Positions 1 to 7,891 of a stretch of 64,000 bases of DNA are shown in pieces. A program made the translations under genes and the position numbers. Each line of letters starts with the position of its first letter. Position 1 is the stretch's first letter. The notes beneath the pieces are model-generated. The model was not told the origin of the DNA. It saw only the letters and a list, made by a program, of their open reading frames with translations, and made no database searches. This DNA comes from JACDER01 sp963717765. GTDB lineage: Bacteria > Actinomycetota > Thermoleophilia > Gaiellales > Gaiellaceae. The DNA lies in the NCBI GenBank assembly GCA_963717765.1, contig CAVQWX010000007.1:62001-126000 (forward strand), read 5' to 3'.

Positions 1-867
1 CCACATCTGAGGCTGCCGTACGACCTGGCGGCTCGCGGATCGACGGTGTACGTCGCCGACGGGCTGCGTCACCAGATCCTGCGCTTCGACCTCAAGCGGC
101 GCCTGCTGGTCGTGGTCGCGGGGACGGGGAAGACGGGAACGTCGGGCGACGGTGGCCCGGCCAGGAAGGCGCGGCTGACCGAGCCGGCGGAGATCACACT
201 CGACCCCGCCGGAAACCTGTACTTCAGCGACGTGAACCAGGGGCGCGTCCGCCGCGTCGACCGCCGCGGGATCATCACCACCGTCGGCCGCGTACCGGCC
301 GCCGCGGGAGTCGCGGTCGACCCGAGCGGCCGCTACCTGGCGGTCTCCTCGATCGAGGGCTGGGTCTACCGCTTCGACCTCGTGAGCGGCGCGCGCGAGC
401 GGCTCGCGGGTGACGGGACGCCGGTCTCGAGCGGAAACGGCGGTCCTGCTGCGGAAGCGCAGCTCAACGGCCCCCACGACGTGACGTATGAGCCGAACGG
501 CGACCTCCTCGTCAGCGAGGCCACCGGAGTCCGTCGCATCGACGCCCAGACCGGCCGGATATCGAAGGCGTTCCCACAGCTCGGCTTCAAGGTCGTCGTC
601 GGGCCGAACGGGACGTACTTCCTCATGGCCGGCGATCCGAACGGGGGCAAGATCACGCAGGTGAAGCGGAACGGCGACGTCGTCCGGGTCATCGGCACCG
701 GGCGGCTCTCGCGCCACGTCCCGCGCGCCCCGATCAGTCGGGTCGGCTTCCTGCCGACCGACGTCGAGCCTGTCGCCGGCGCGCTGCTCATCTCGGAGGC
801 GCAGCCGGTCGCCGCGATCCGCCGCCTCGCAGCCGGCTCCTCGACGCTGACGACCTTCGTGCGCTAA
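1..867 (+). CDS. NHL/beta-propeller repeat protein, 5' end outside window
   Basis: The reading frame is open from the first base, so this is the C-terminal part of a longer protein; a GTG at 46 lies inside the frame and is probably not the true start. Two copies of the NHL-type signature are visible (GTGKTGTSGDGGPARKARL near residue 27 counted from that GTG, and GDGTPVSSGNGGPAAEAQL near residue 125), each followed by a blade with L..P..V/I...G.LY or similar. Such proteins are usually secreted or surface beta-propellers that bind ligands or proteins; no catalytic motif is visible. The stop codon overlaps that of the convergent reductase gene by 3 nt. Function unknown. Confidence 0.75.
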   Translation, partial: PHLRLPYDLAARGSTVYVADGLRHQILRFDLKRRLLVVVAGTGKTGTSGDGGPARKARLTEPAEITLDPAGNLYFSDVNQGRVRRVDRRGIITTVGRVPAAAGVAVDPSGRYLAVSSIEGWVYRFDLVSGARERLAGDGTPVSSGNGGPAAEAQLNGPHDVTYEPNGDLLVSEATGVRRIDAQTGRISKAFPQLGFKVVVGPNGTYFLMAGDPNGGKITQVKRNGDVVRVIGTGRLSRHVPRAPISRVGFLPTDVEPVAGALLISEAQPVAAIRRLAAGSSTLTTFVR

Positions 868-1616
868 TCGAGCAGCCGGTCGAGGCCGCGCGTGAGGCCC
901 ACACGGCCGGGGACGGCCCGGACCGCGAGGAGCGTTCCGGCTACATATGGCGCAGCGCTCTCGCCCGCGTCGTGGCGGATCGAGAGCCGCTCCCCCGGCG
1001 CGGCGAAGATCACCTCCGTCGACACCGTGAAGCTCGGTAGCCGGACCGAGTGCACCTGCGTTCCGGCCACGCTCGCGCCGCGGGCGTCGCGCGCGCCGTG
1101 CGTCTCGCCGACCGGAACGTCCAGCGCCGGCTCGACGACCTCGGCAAGCCGCTCGGCGAGCTCGCGGGAGGTGCCACTGGGAGCATCCGGCTTGGTCGAG
1201 CTCGAGTAGTCGATGATCTCCCGGTACGGGAGATGCCGCGCGGCTTCGGTCGCGAAGCGGAGGAGGAGGGCGGCCGAGACCGAGAAGTTGCCCGCGGCGA
1301 TCACGCCGACGCCTTTCTCCCGCGCGAGCGTGTCGATCTCGTCGTAGTCGTCCGCGGACAGGCCGCTCGAGCCGATCACCACGCCGACCTCACATTCGAG
1401 GGCGGCGAGGACGTTCTTCTTCACGACAGCCGCATGCGTGTAGTCGACCAGCACGTCAGCCTGGACGTCGTGGAGCGCCTCGGCGACCGAGGAGAAATGC
1501 GCCTGGTCCGAGCGCGCGACCCCCGCCGCGAGCTCGAGATCCTCGGCCGCTTCCACCGCCTCGGCGACGGCGCTGCCGGTCCAGCCGGTGACGCCGGCGA
1601 CGCAAACGCGGATCAC
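864..1616 (-). CDS. DapB-like 4-hydroxy-tetrahydrodipicolinate reductase family protein
   Basis: A 250-residue protein of the usual DapB length. The GTG at 1616 is chosen because it places the Rossmann motif VCVAGVTGWTGSAV at the N-terminus; an ATG further upstream would add about 64 residues that lie in the divergent transporter's start region. The substrate-binding signature KPDAPSGT is present, with the G-S-S-G turn (VVIGSSGLS) before it. DapB reduces the cyclic product of DapA with NAD(P)H in lysine/diaminopimelate synthesis. Oddly, the residues before KPDAPSGT read DYSSST, where known DapB enzymes carry the catalytic His-His pair. It may therefore be a divergent paralogue rather than the housekeeping enzyme. 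It stands alone and converges on the NHL gene. Confidence 0.75.
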   Translation of the reverse strand: MIRVCVAGVTGWTGSAVAEAVEAAEDLELAAGVARSDQAHFSSVAEALHDVQADVLVDYTHAAVVKKNVLAALECEVGVVIGSSGLSADDYDEIDTLAREKGVGVIAAGNFSVSAALLLRFATEAARHLPYREIIDYSSSTKPDAPSGTSRELAERLAEVVEPALDVPVGETHGARDARGASVAGTQVHSVRLPSFTVSTEVIFAAPGERLSIRHDAGESAAPYVAGTLLAVRAVPGRVGLTRGLDRLLD

Positions 1617-1773
1617 GAGCAAAGAGTACGGGGTGTTGAGGTTCGGCTTCAGCAGTGGGCACATGAAGCCGTACACGGGACGCGGCACGAACGACGCCGA
1701 ATCGGCCGTCGGACCATGACGCAGACGTAGTGATCTTTGGAGTTCCCAAACCGCGGCCGTACGGTTCATCCCC

Positions 1774-2646
1774 GTGAGCCGGCGCGGAGTCCTGTTGTTC
1801 GCGGCCATGTGCGTGATCTGGGGGATCCCGTACCTGATGATCCGCGTCGCAGTGCGGGAGCTCGCACCCGTGACGCTGGTCTTCTTCCGGACCGCTCTCG
1901 CCGCCGTGCTCCTTCTCCCCTTTGCCCTCTGGCGGAAGGAGCTTCGCGCCCTGCTCCCGCACTGGCGCGCGCTTTTGCTCTATACGGGGATCGAGGTCGC
2001 GCTGCCGTGGTTCCTGCTCGCGAAGGCGGAGATCCACCTGTCGAGCTCGCTGACCGGTCTGCTCATCGCCGCGGTGCCGCTCGTCGGCGCCGTGATCGCC
2101 GGGCTCACCGGGGAGCGCGAGCGCCAGGGGACGCGCCGCTGGCTCGGCCTCCTCGTCGGGATCGTCGGCGTGGCCGCGATCGTGGGGCTCGACGTTGGCC
2201 AGGTGCACGTCGTGCCGCTCCTGTTGATCGCCTGCGTCGCCGTCTGTTATGCGATCGGGCCGATCATCTTCGCGCGCTCACTCTCGGGTGCGCCGCCGCT
2301 CAGCGTCGTCGTCGCCTCGCTCCTCCTAACCGCCGTCGTGTACGCGCCGCTCGCCGCATTCCGCTGGCCGGCCTCGATGCCCTCGGCGCACGTGATCGAA
2401 TCCGTCATTGGGCTTGCGGTTGTGTGCACGGCACTCGGCTTCATCCTGTTCTTCGCCCTGATCCGAGAGCTCGGGCCGGTGCGCGCGACCGTCATCACGT
2501 ACGTGAATCCGGCCGTGGCCGCGGTCGTCGGCGTCGCCTTCCTGGACGAGAACATCACCACCGGGATGATCGTCGGCTTCGCGCTCGTCATCGTAGGGTC
2601 GATTCTGGCCACCGGGCGTGGGCCGGAGCCGGTACCCGAGCCCTAG
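1774..2646 (+). CDS. EamA/DMT-superfamily exporter
   Basis: 290 residues starting at a GTG. The protein is almost entirely hydrophobic, with about ten membrane segments arranged as two five-helix EamA repeats (first starting VLLFAAMCVIWGIPYLMI, second around residue 150). The second repeat ends in the typical PAVAAVVGVAFLDENIT. Family members export amino acids, nucleotides or other small metabolites across the cytoplasmic membrane; the substrate cannot be read from sequence. It is divergent from the DapB-like gene, with about 157 bp between the two starts. Its TAG stop is the CTAG that bounds the inverted-repeat element immediately downstream. Confidence 0.85.
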   Translation: MSRRGVLLFAAMCVIWGIPYLMIRVAVRELAPVTLVFFRTALAAVLLLPFALWRKELRALLPHWRALLLYTGIEVALPWFLLAKAEIHLSSSLTGLLIAAVPLVGAVIAGLTGERERQGTRRWLGLLVGIVGVAAIVGLDVGQVHVVPLLLIACVAVCYAIGPIIFARSLSGAPPLSVVVASLLLTAVVYAPLAAFRWPASMPSAHVIESVIGLAVVCTALGFILFFALIRELGPVRATVITYVNPAVAAVVGVAFLDENITTGMIVGFALVIVGSILATGRGPEPVPEP

Positions 2647-2861
2647 ATGGCTGATGCCACGATCTCGCGCGTCCGGCTGCGCGATCTGGCACGCCTGGGC
2701 CGCTCCGGCCCGGATCCGGCCGGCGGAGCCGGCCTCCACCGTGCCTGCGCTTCGCCGCGTCGGCCGCTCACCGATGCTCCCGGCATCGGCAAGCGTCCGC
2801 CGCGGCGCCCCAGACGCACCAGCTCGCGCCCCGGAGCAGGCGATCTCATGGCATCAACCAT
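2647..2861. mobile_element. 215-bp inverted-repeat element bounded by CTAG (MITE-like)
   Basis: The left arm (from 2647, ATGGCTGATGCCA) and the reverse complement of the right arm (to 2861, ATGGTTGATGCCATGAGATC) match at roughly 80 percent over about 58 bp. The centre holds strong local hairpins, for example CCGATGC/GCATCGG at about 2771-2789. CTAG stands directly outside both ends (2643-2646 and 2862-2865), compatible with a 4-bp target duplication of YTAR type. Both CTAGs supply the TAG stops of the two convergent genes. No transposase is encoded; both strands can be read as a 72-codon frame, but this is a by-product of the palindrome. A ~60-bp half copy lies at 39244-39303. Confidence 0.7.
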
Positions 2862-3272
2862 CTAGGCGTAGGGGCCCGAGTACTCGAGATAGCGCGTGGT
2901 CGCGCGGGCTCCTGCGTGGCCGAGGTATCGCTCGACCGTGTACCGCGGGGTGATTTCGAGGCCCGAGTTCCCCTCGACGGGACCGGTCGAGGCCGCGACG
3001 GTGTAGAGGTCGAACTGCCCGCGGCCCCCGTAGATCGCGGTGTCGCAGAAGACCTCCCACGGCCCGGCCGTGTCGATCACGTTCAGGCCGGGGCCGATCG
3101 CGACGGCGGTGCGGATCGAGCCATCCGCGGGAAGCGGGATCGGCCGCGCCGGAAGGGCCTGGTCAGGTTTCGACAGCGCCTTCTCGGAGCCGCTCAGGCC
3201 CCAGCCGGCGACCGGCACGGCCGCGCCGCCCGCGACGACCGCCGAGCCCGCCAGGAAGCGCTTGCGGTTCAT
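2862..3272 (-). pseudogene. Truncated DJ-1/PfpI protein fused to an integrase-like tail
   Basis: 136 residues. Residues 1-23 look like a secretion signal (MNRKRFLAGSAVVAGGAAVP), and residues 52-114 are the first half of a DJ-1/PfpI domain (AVAIGPGLNVIDTAGPWEVF). The frame then leaves that family and ends in RYLGHAGARATTRYLEYSG, which resembles the C-terminal LGHA..T..Y region of tyrosine recombinases. The DJ-1 nucleophile cysteine region is missing, so the DJ-1 fold cannot be complete. The ATG overlaps the upstream propeller gene's stop by one base (TGATG), so it is translationally coupled. The stop codon is the CTAG edge of the inverted-repeat element. Likely a deletion or integration scar. 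Confidence 0.7.
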
Positions 3273-4243
3273 CAGGCCGGGACCCGGTAGAGGCGCCCGC
3301 CCCGGTTGTCCGCGAGCCACACCGCGCCGCCGGCCGCGACGAGGCCGTTGACGTCGAGCCTCGCCGTGGGTTCCACGACGGTGCTGACGGCGCCGCTCGC
3401 GACGGACACGCGCTTGAGCGCATCCATCGTCGGGAAGCCGCTCTGGTCGACCGCGGCGCTGCGCGTCGGTACCCAGATCTCGTCGCCGACGGCGACCAGG
3501 TCGATCCCGCTCGCGCCGATCTCGATCGTCCGGTCGACCGACGCCGTCGCCGGATTCACTTTCAGCAGGTCGGTGCCGCGGCCCGTTACCCACAAGCTGC
3601 CGTGGGAGAACGTGATCCGCTCGGGCGCGCGGTCGTTGACGCCTCCCAGGGTGGTAAACAGGGTGGACTCGTTGGTTCCGAGGTCGATGCGGTTGATGGT
3701 CGTGTCGCGGTGGTTCACTACCCAGGCGGTTGCGCCTTCGAAGGCCATGCTCGCCGGACCGTCCCCGGCGTCGATCCGCGCGACGACGCGGTTCGACGCC
3801 GGAGAGACGCGGACGACGCTCGCTCCCTGGTCGGCCGCGACCCACACGGAGCCGCCGCCGATCCAGATGTTGTAGGCGGCCGCGACGCTCAGGCCGATCC
3901 GACTGGTGATCCTCGCCTTCTTCGGGTTGATGCGGTACAGGGTTCCGCCGGAGTCGAGCCCCCAGATCGAGCCGAGCCCCGACGCGACCGCAATCGCCGG
4001 GCCGCGCAGCCGGATCGACTTCGTCGTCTTTCCCGTCTTCGTATTGACGCGGACGATGCGGGACTGCGTCTTGCACGCGACCCACGCCGTCGTGCCCTGG
4101 AGCGCGAGCGTCATAGTCGGCCAGAACGGGCCCGCCGCTGCGCACACCTTGATCGAGCGCGCGCCGGGCAGGCCGCCGCTGCTCGCGGAGGCGCACGAGG
4201 CCGCGAGCGCCAAAAGGGCGGCGAGCGCGGCCGCGCGTCTCAT
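3272..4243 (-). CDS. Beta-propeller lipoprotein (YVTN/Vgb-like)
   Basis: 323 residues. The N-terminus MRRAAALAALLALAASCASA is a signal peptide ending in a lipobox-like AASC, so lipid anchoring outside the membrane is likely. About six repeated blades follow with the pattern I..G..P..(M/V)A...(G/T)..W(V)...D/N..I.R(I/V), such as RIDAGDGPASMAFEGATAWV. This is the virginiamycin-B-lyase-like/YVTN propeller fold, usually of unknown ligand. The gene overlaps the upstream DJ-1 gene by 4 nt (ATGA) and the downstream truncated DJ-1 gene by 1 nt, forming a tightly coupled three-gene operon. Similar propeller genes occur at 7892 and 54908. Confidence 0.8.
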   Translation of the reverse strand: MRRAAALAALLALAASCASASSGGLPGARSIKVCAAAGPFWPTMTLALQGTTAWVACKTQSRIVRVNTKTGKTTKSIRLRGPAIAVASGLGSIWGLDSGGTLYRINPKKARITSRIGLSVAAAYNIWIGGGSVWVAADQGASVVRVSPASNRVVARIDAGDGPASMAFEGATAWVVNHRDTTINRIDLGTNESTLFTTLGGVNDRAPERITFSHGSLWVTGRGTDLLKVNPATASVDRTIEIGASGIDLVAVGDEIWVPTRSAAVDQSGFPTMDALKRVSVASGAVSTVVEPTARLDVNGLVAAGGAVWLADNRGGRLYRVPA

Positions 4244-4827
4244 ACGGGAGGCTCGGGGTCGTACTGGATGTAGCGGCGAACATCCTGGGCGCGCTCGCGC
4301 GAGTCCAGCCGGGCGACGAGGTGGAGCGCCATGTCGATCCCCGCCGACACTCCGGCGGCGGTGATCACGTCCCCGTCGTCGACGAAACGGGCGTCCGGCC
4401 GGACGTCCACGTTCTCGTACGTTCCGAGCGCCTCGAGCGCGCCCCAGTGCGTTGTCGCCGGGCGGCCCTCGAGCAGTCCCGCGGCCGCGAGGATGAGCGC
4501 GCCGGTGCAGACGCTTGTCATCAGCGTCCCGTTCTCGCCGAGCCCGCGCACCCGGTCGAGCACGCGCTCGTCTTCCGCCTGCGGCCGGGCGTTCCCACCC
4601 GGGAGGACGAGGACGTCGATCTCGCCGACGTCGGACCACGTCCTGTCCGGCAGGAGCCGCAGGCCATGCGCGCAGCGAACCTCGTCACCGCGCTCGGCAA
4701 CGGTGTAGACGTGGACGGCTTTGCCGTTCGCCTGGGCTCCCCAGGCGGCCAGCACCTCGTACGGGCCGGCGACGTCGAGCTCTTCGACCCCGTCCCAGAC
4801 CGCGACCGCAATCGTCATCCCGCTCAT
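4240..4827 (-). CDS. DJ-1/PfpI family protein
   Basis: 195 residues covering a full DJ-1/PfpI domain. The nucleophile elbow SVCTGALILAAAGLLEG contains the conserved cysteine, preceded by the acidic VLPGGNARPQAEDE segment and followed by TTHW. These features match the PfpI/isocyanide hydratase-like subgroup that also forms the N-terminal domain of GlxA regulators. Enzymatic role (glyoxalase, isonitrile hydratase or amidase) cannot be fixed. It is the first gene of the operon reading toward the lipoprotein. It is divergent from the GlxA-type regulator at 4890, whose own sensor domain is homologous, so that regulator probably controls this operon. Confidence 0.8.
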   Translation of the reverse strand: MSGMTIAVAVWDGVEELDVAGPYEVLAAWGAQANGKAVHVYTVAERGDEVRCAHGLRLLPDRTWSDVGEIDVLVLPGGNARPQAEDERVLDRVRGLGENGTLMTSVCTGALILAAAGLLEGRPATTHWGALEALGTYENVDVRPDARFVDDGDVITAAGVSAGIDMALHLVARLDSRERAQDVRRYIQYDPEPPV

Positions 4828-4889
4828 TCCGGAAAGTATGGCGGTTTCGCCCGATCGCCCTCAGTCGAATTTCGCTAGGTTTCGGCCAC

Positions 4890-5849
4890 ATGCGTACTGT
4901 CGCCGCGGTCATCGACCAGGGAGCCCTCACCTTCGACTTCGCCATCCCGTGCGAGATCTTCGGGCTCGACCGCAGCGACATCGTCGATCCCTGGTACGAG
5001 TTCCTCGTCGTCGCGGCCGGCGACCGGCGCGTGCGGACGCAGACAGGCTTCGTGCTCGAGGCGCCGCACGGGCTGGATGCGCTCGAGCGCGCGGACACGA
5101 TCGTCGTTCCCGGCTGGGCCGACCCGGAGCTGGAGCCGTCGCACGCACTGAAGGAGGCGCTCGTGCTGGCGTACGACCGTGGCGCGCGGCTGGTGTCGGT
5201 GTGCACCGGCGCATTCGTTCTGGCGGCGGCGGGACTGCTGGACGGCCGCCGCGCGACGACCCACTGGATGTACGCCGAACGGCTCGCGCGGCGGTATCCG
5301 CGCGTCGAGCTCGATCCCGACGTCCTCTATCTCGCGGACGAGCGCGTGTTCACGTCGGCGGGCACTGCGGCCGGCATCGACCTGTGCCTGCACCTGGTCT
5401 CGCTCGACCACGGCGTGGAGGTGGCCGCCACGGTCGCGCGGCGCCTCGTCATGCCGCTCTACCGGCTCGGCGGGCAGGCGCAGTACGTGGACACCCCGAT
5501 TGCGCCCGATCCCGGCGGGCTCGCGGCGCTGCTCGACTGGGGCCAGGCCAACCTCGGCGCGGGCATCACCGTGGACGACCTCGTCCGTCGTGCGGCGGTG
5601 AGCCCGAGAACGCTGACGCGCCGCTTCCGCGCGGCGGTTGGCATGCCGCCGGGGGAATGGCTCCACCGCGAGCGGCTGCGATTGGCCCAGCGATTGCTGG
5701 AGCGGACGGACGACCCGATCGAGGTGGTCGCGCGCCGCGCCGGCTACGACGCCGCGGTCACGATGCGGGCGCAGTTCGCGGCGCGCCTGCACACCTCGCC
5801 CCGCGCGTACCGCCGCACGTTCCGCGCCTCACCGGTTGCCGCCGGGTAG
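4890..5849 (+). CDS. GlxA-type AraC-family transcriptional regulator
   Basis: 319 residues. The N-terminal half is a DJ-1/PfpI-like amidase domain (VSVCTGAFVLAAAGLLDG with the elbow cysteine at the expected place, then TTHWMYAE). The C-terminal ~100 residues are two AraC HTH motifs (ITVDDLVRRAAVSPRTLTRR, then DPIEVVARRAGYDAAVTMR). This is the GATase1-AraC architecture of GlxA/FtrA/CdhR regulators that sense small nitrogenous or one-carbon ligands. The ATG at 4890 is chosen because it begins the domain (MRTVAAVIDQGALTFDF); upstream codons would run into the divergent promoter. Only 62 bp separate it from the divergent DJ-1 operon, its probable target. Confidence 0.9.
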   Translation: MRTVAAVIDQGALTFDFAIPCEIFGLDRSDIVDPWYEFLVVAAGDRRVRTQTGFVLEAPHGLDALERADTIVVPGWADPELEPSHALKEALVLAYDRGARLVSVCTGAFVLAAAGLLDGRRATTHWMYAERLARRYPRVELDPDVLYLADERVFTSAGTAAGIDLCLHLVSLDHGVEVAATVARRLVMPLYRLGGQAQYVDTPIAPDPGGLAALLDWGQANLGAGITVDDLVRRAAVSPRTLTRRFRAAVGMPPGEWLHRERLRLAQRLLERTDDPIEVVARRAGYDAAVTMRAQFAARLHTSPRAYRRTFRASPVAAG

Positions 5850-5881
5850 CCTGCCGCGTCGTGGATGATGCGCAAATCCTG

Positions 5882-5899
5882 CGGCCCGGGCGTGGGCCG
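5882..5899. terminator. Short GC hairpin between convergent genes
   Basis: CGGCCC (5882-5887) and GGGCCG (5894-5899) form a 6-bp stem with a 6-nt loop in the 76-bp gap between the GlxA-type regulator and the convergent ligase gene. There is no T-tract, so a bidirectional terminator role is only a guess. Confidence 0.25.
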
Positions 5900-5925
5900 G
5901 CGAGGCCGTCGAAGTTCGAGCGGCG

Positions 5926-7380
5926 TCAGGCCGCGGGCAGCAGCGAGCGCAGTTCGTCGAGCGTGTCCGCCTCGGCCGCGTCCTTGTCGGTGCGGTACCG
6001 CTTCACGCGTGCGAACCGGAGGGCGATCCCGCCCGCGTAGCGCTTCGACGCGTGCACGCTGTCGAGCGCGATCTCGACCACGAGCTCGGGGCGGACGAAC
6101 ACGGCGATGCCGCGGCGGCCGGTCTCTCGCGCGAGCAGCTCCCCCGTCTGCCACTCGAGGAGCTCGTCGGTCAGTCCCTTGAAGCACTTCCCGACCATGA
6201 CGAAGTCGCCGGACTCGGCATCGCGCGCGCCCAGGTGCAGGTTGGAGAGCCAGCCCTCCCGGCGGCCGTGGCCCCACTCGGCACCGAGCACGACGAGGTC
6301 GTACGTACGCACCGGCTTCACCTTCCGCCAGGCCTTCCCGCGCCGCCCGGCGGCGTACAGCGACGTCGCGTCCTTCACGACGACGCCTTCGTGACCGGCC
6401 GCCAGCGCCTCGCCCAGCAGCCGCCGCGCCTCCTCCGGATCCGAGGTCAGCATGCTCGGGACCTTCAGCGTGGGCGCGACCGCGGCGAGCCGTGCGGAGC
6501 GCTTCTCGAGCGGGACGTCGAGCAGGTCCTCGCCGTCGAGGTGGAGGACGTCGAACAGGAACGTCGGGCTCTCCTTGTCGAGCCAGAGCGCCTCGCCGTC
6601 CAGCACCGCTTGCTCGACCAGCAGCTCGAGCGCGGCCTCCACCGTGCGCGGGACGGTGAGCGTGATGTCGTTCAGGTTGCGCGTGTACACACGCACCTCG
6701 TCTCCACGCCGGTGGATCTGGATGCGGATCCCGTCCAGCTTCCACTCGACCGAGGCACGCTCGAAGCCGTCGAGGGCGTCCTCGACCGACTGCGCCGTCG
6801 AGGCGAGCATGGGCAGAACGGGCTGGAAGATCTGGAAGCCGACTCCACGCAGCCCCTCCTCGCCTTCCGTCAGGGCGAGCTCGGCCGTTCGCGGCAGGTC
6901 GCCGGAAAGCATGAGGGCCCGCCGCGCCAGGTCTCCCGGGACCCCTGCGGCCTTCGCGATCGCATCCGCCGTCAGCCCGGCGAGCGCGCCCTGGCGCAGC
7001 TCCCCGGTGAAGAGCCGGCGGATGAAGCTCGCCTCGGCCTCGGTCGCGCGCTCCAGCAGCGAGCCGAGGATCTCGCGGCGGTGCGCGGCCGAGCCACTCC
7101 CTGTCGAGGCCTGGATGTCGGTGATCGCCTGGTCGAGATCGGCGATCGTCAGCGACGGCTCGGCCGCGGGCTCGCCCCGCAGGGAGTAGATGGTCGAATG
7201 TCCGACGCCGACACGGCCCTGGCGGGGAACGCCCGAGAGGAGCCCGGCGGCGACGGCGACCTCGCCCGGATCGAGTCCGCGGAGCAGCTCGGCGATGGTC
7301 GCGATCTTCTTGGAGCGCGCGCTCGTCCCGGCGACCGCAGCGGAGGCGGCGACCAGATCCGCGAGCAGAGTTACTTCCAT
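5926..7380 (-). CDS. lig: ATP-dependent DNA ligase
   Basis: 484 residues. An all-alpha N-terminal DNA-binding domain (about residues 1-195) is followed by the adenylation domain with motif I EWKLDGIRIQIHR (nucleophile Lys 214), DGEALWLD (motif III region), HEGVVVKD (motif IV), KAWRKVKP (motif V) and a C-terminal OB fold. It seals nicks using ATP. Length and order match the archaeal/actinobacterial LigB-like single-chain ligases rather than the NAD-dependent replicative LigA; bacteria usually have these as repair enzymes. The ATG is back to back with that of the divergent MarR gene (CATATG at 7378-7383), so at least one promoter must lie inside the other's coding region. Confidence 0.93.
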   Translation of the reverse strand: MEVTLLADLVAASAAVAGTSARSKKIATIAELLRGLDPGEVAVAAGLLSGVPRQGRVGVGHSTIYSLRGEPAAEPSLTIADLDQAITDIQASTGSGSAAHRREILGSLLERATEAEASFIRRLFTGELRQGALAGLTADAIAKAAGVPGDLARRALMLSGDLPRTAELALTEGEEGLRGVGFQIFQPVLPMLASTAQSVEDALDGFERASVEWKLDGIRIQIHRRGDEVRVYTRNLNDITLTVPRTVEAALELLVEQAVLDGEALWLDKESPTFLFDVLHLDGEDLLDVPLEKRSARLAAVAPTLKVPSMLTSDPEEARRLLGEALAAGHEGVVVKDATSLYAAGRRGKAWRKVKPVRTYDLVVLGAEWGHGRREGWLSNLHLGARDAESGDFVMVGKCFKGLTDELLEWQTGELLARETGRRGIAVFVRPELVVEIALDSVHASKRYAGGIALRFARVKRYRTDKDAAEADTLDELRSLLPAA

Positions 7381-7866
7381 ATGACAGTATCGGCGCTCAT
7401 GACTCCCCGGGAACTCCCGCCTCGACTCCCGCCCGAGGGTACAGCGAACGTCCTCTTCCAGAGCTTCCGCACCGGGATCGCGATTCGGGAGCTGATGACG
7501 ACGGTCTGGGAAGGCTCAGGCGTGACCGGCGAGGAGTACGGCGTTCTCGGCGTGCTCCACTTCTTTCCCGACCGCACGCCGACCGAGCTCGCGACCGCGC
7601 TCGGAATCCCGCCGACCACCGTCTCGCGGCACGTCGCCCGTTTCCTGCTCGACGGGCTGGTCGAGCGGACGCCGAACCCCGAGGACGGGCGCTCGTATCT
7701 CCTGCGTCCGACGGCGCGGGGGTCGAAGATCGTCGAGACGATCGCGCCGCAGATAGGGAAGGTCGTCGAGGCGCTCGGGAAGGAGTCCGCCCAGCCGCTC
7801 GAGGAGATCGCCTCTGCTCTCGCCGCGCTCGAAGACGCGGCGAAGAAAGTTGCTGCCAGTCGGTAG
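7381..7866 (+). CDS. MarR-family transcriptional regulator
   Basis: 161 residues from the ATG at 7381; a second in-frame ATG at 7399 gives 155 residues and leaves a small gap to the ligase, and neither has a clear ribosome site. The winged helix is clear: TPTELATALGIPPTTVSRHV (recognition helix) then LVERTPNPEDGRSYLLRPT (wing). MarR proteins bind palindromic operators as dimers and are released by small phenolic or oxidant ligands. The gene ends 25 bp before a propeller gene, with a candidate operator (7862-7877) in between, so it may regulate that gene or itself. Confidence 0.85.
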   Translation: MTVSALMTPRELPPRLPPEGTANVLFQSFRTGIAIRELMTTVWEGSGVTGEEYGVLGVLHFFPDRTPTELATALGIPPTTVSRHVARFLLDGLVERTPNPEDGRSYLLRPTARGSKIVETIAPQIGKVVEALGKESAQPLEEIASALAALEDAAKKVAASR

Positions 7867-7877
7867 TATGTAGTACC
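7862..7877. promoter_or_regulatory. Imperfect palindrome, candidate MarR operator
   Basis: GGTAGTATGTAGTACC is a 16-bp inverted repeat with two mismatched pairs, in the short gap before the secreted propeller gene and overlapping the MarR stop. Size is right for a MarR site; no experimental or repeat support inside the window. Confidence 0.3.
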
Positions 7878-7891
7878 ATGCGGCAGTAGTT

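Noticed and set aside
2647..2865. 72-codon reading frames on both strands
   Set aside because: They arise from the palindromic element; both ends begin ATGG because the arms are inverted copies, and neither resembles a protein domain.
2862..2930. An active integrase gene at the element border
   Set aside because: Only about 22 residues of integrase-like tail remain; no catalytic Arg-Lys-His box is present in any frame.
5744..7866. Very long frames inside and opposite the DNA ligase gene
   Set aside because: They are Arg/Ala/Pro-rich shadow frames typical of GC-rich DNA; the ligase frame carries all catalytic motifs.
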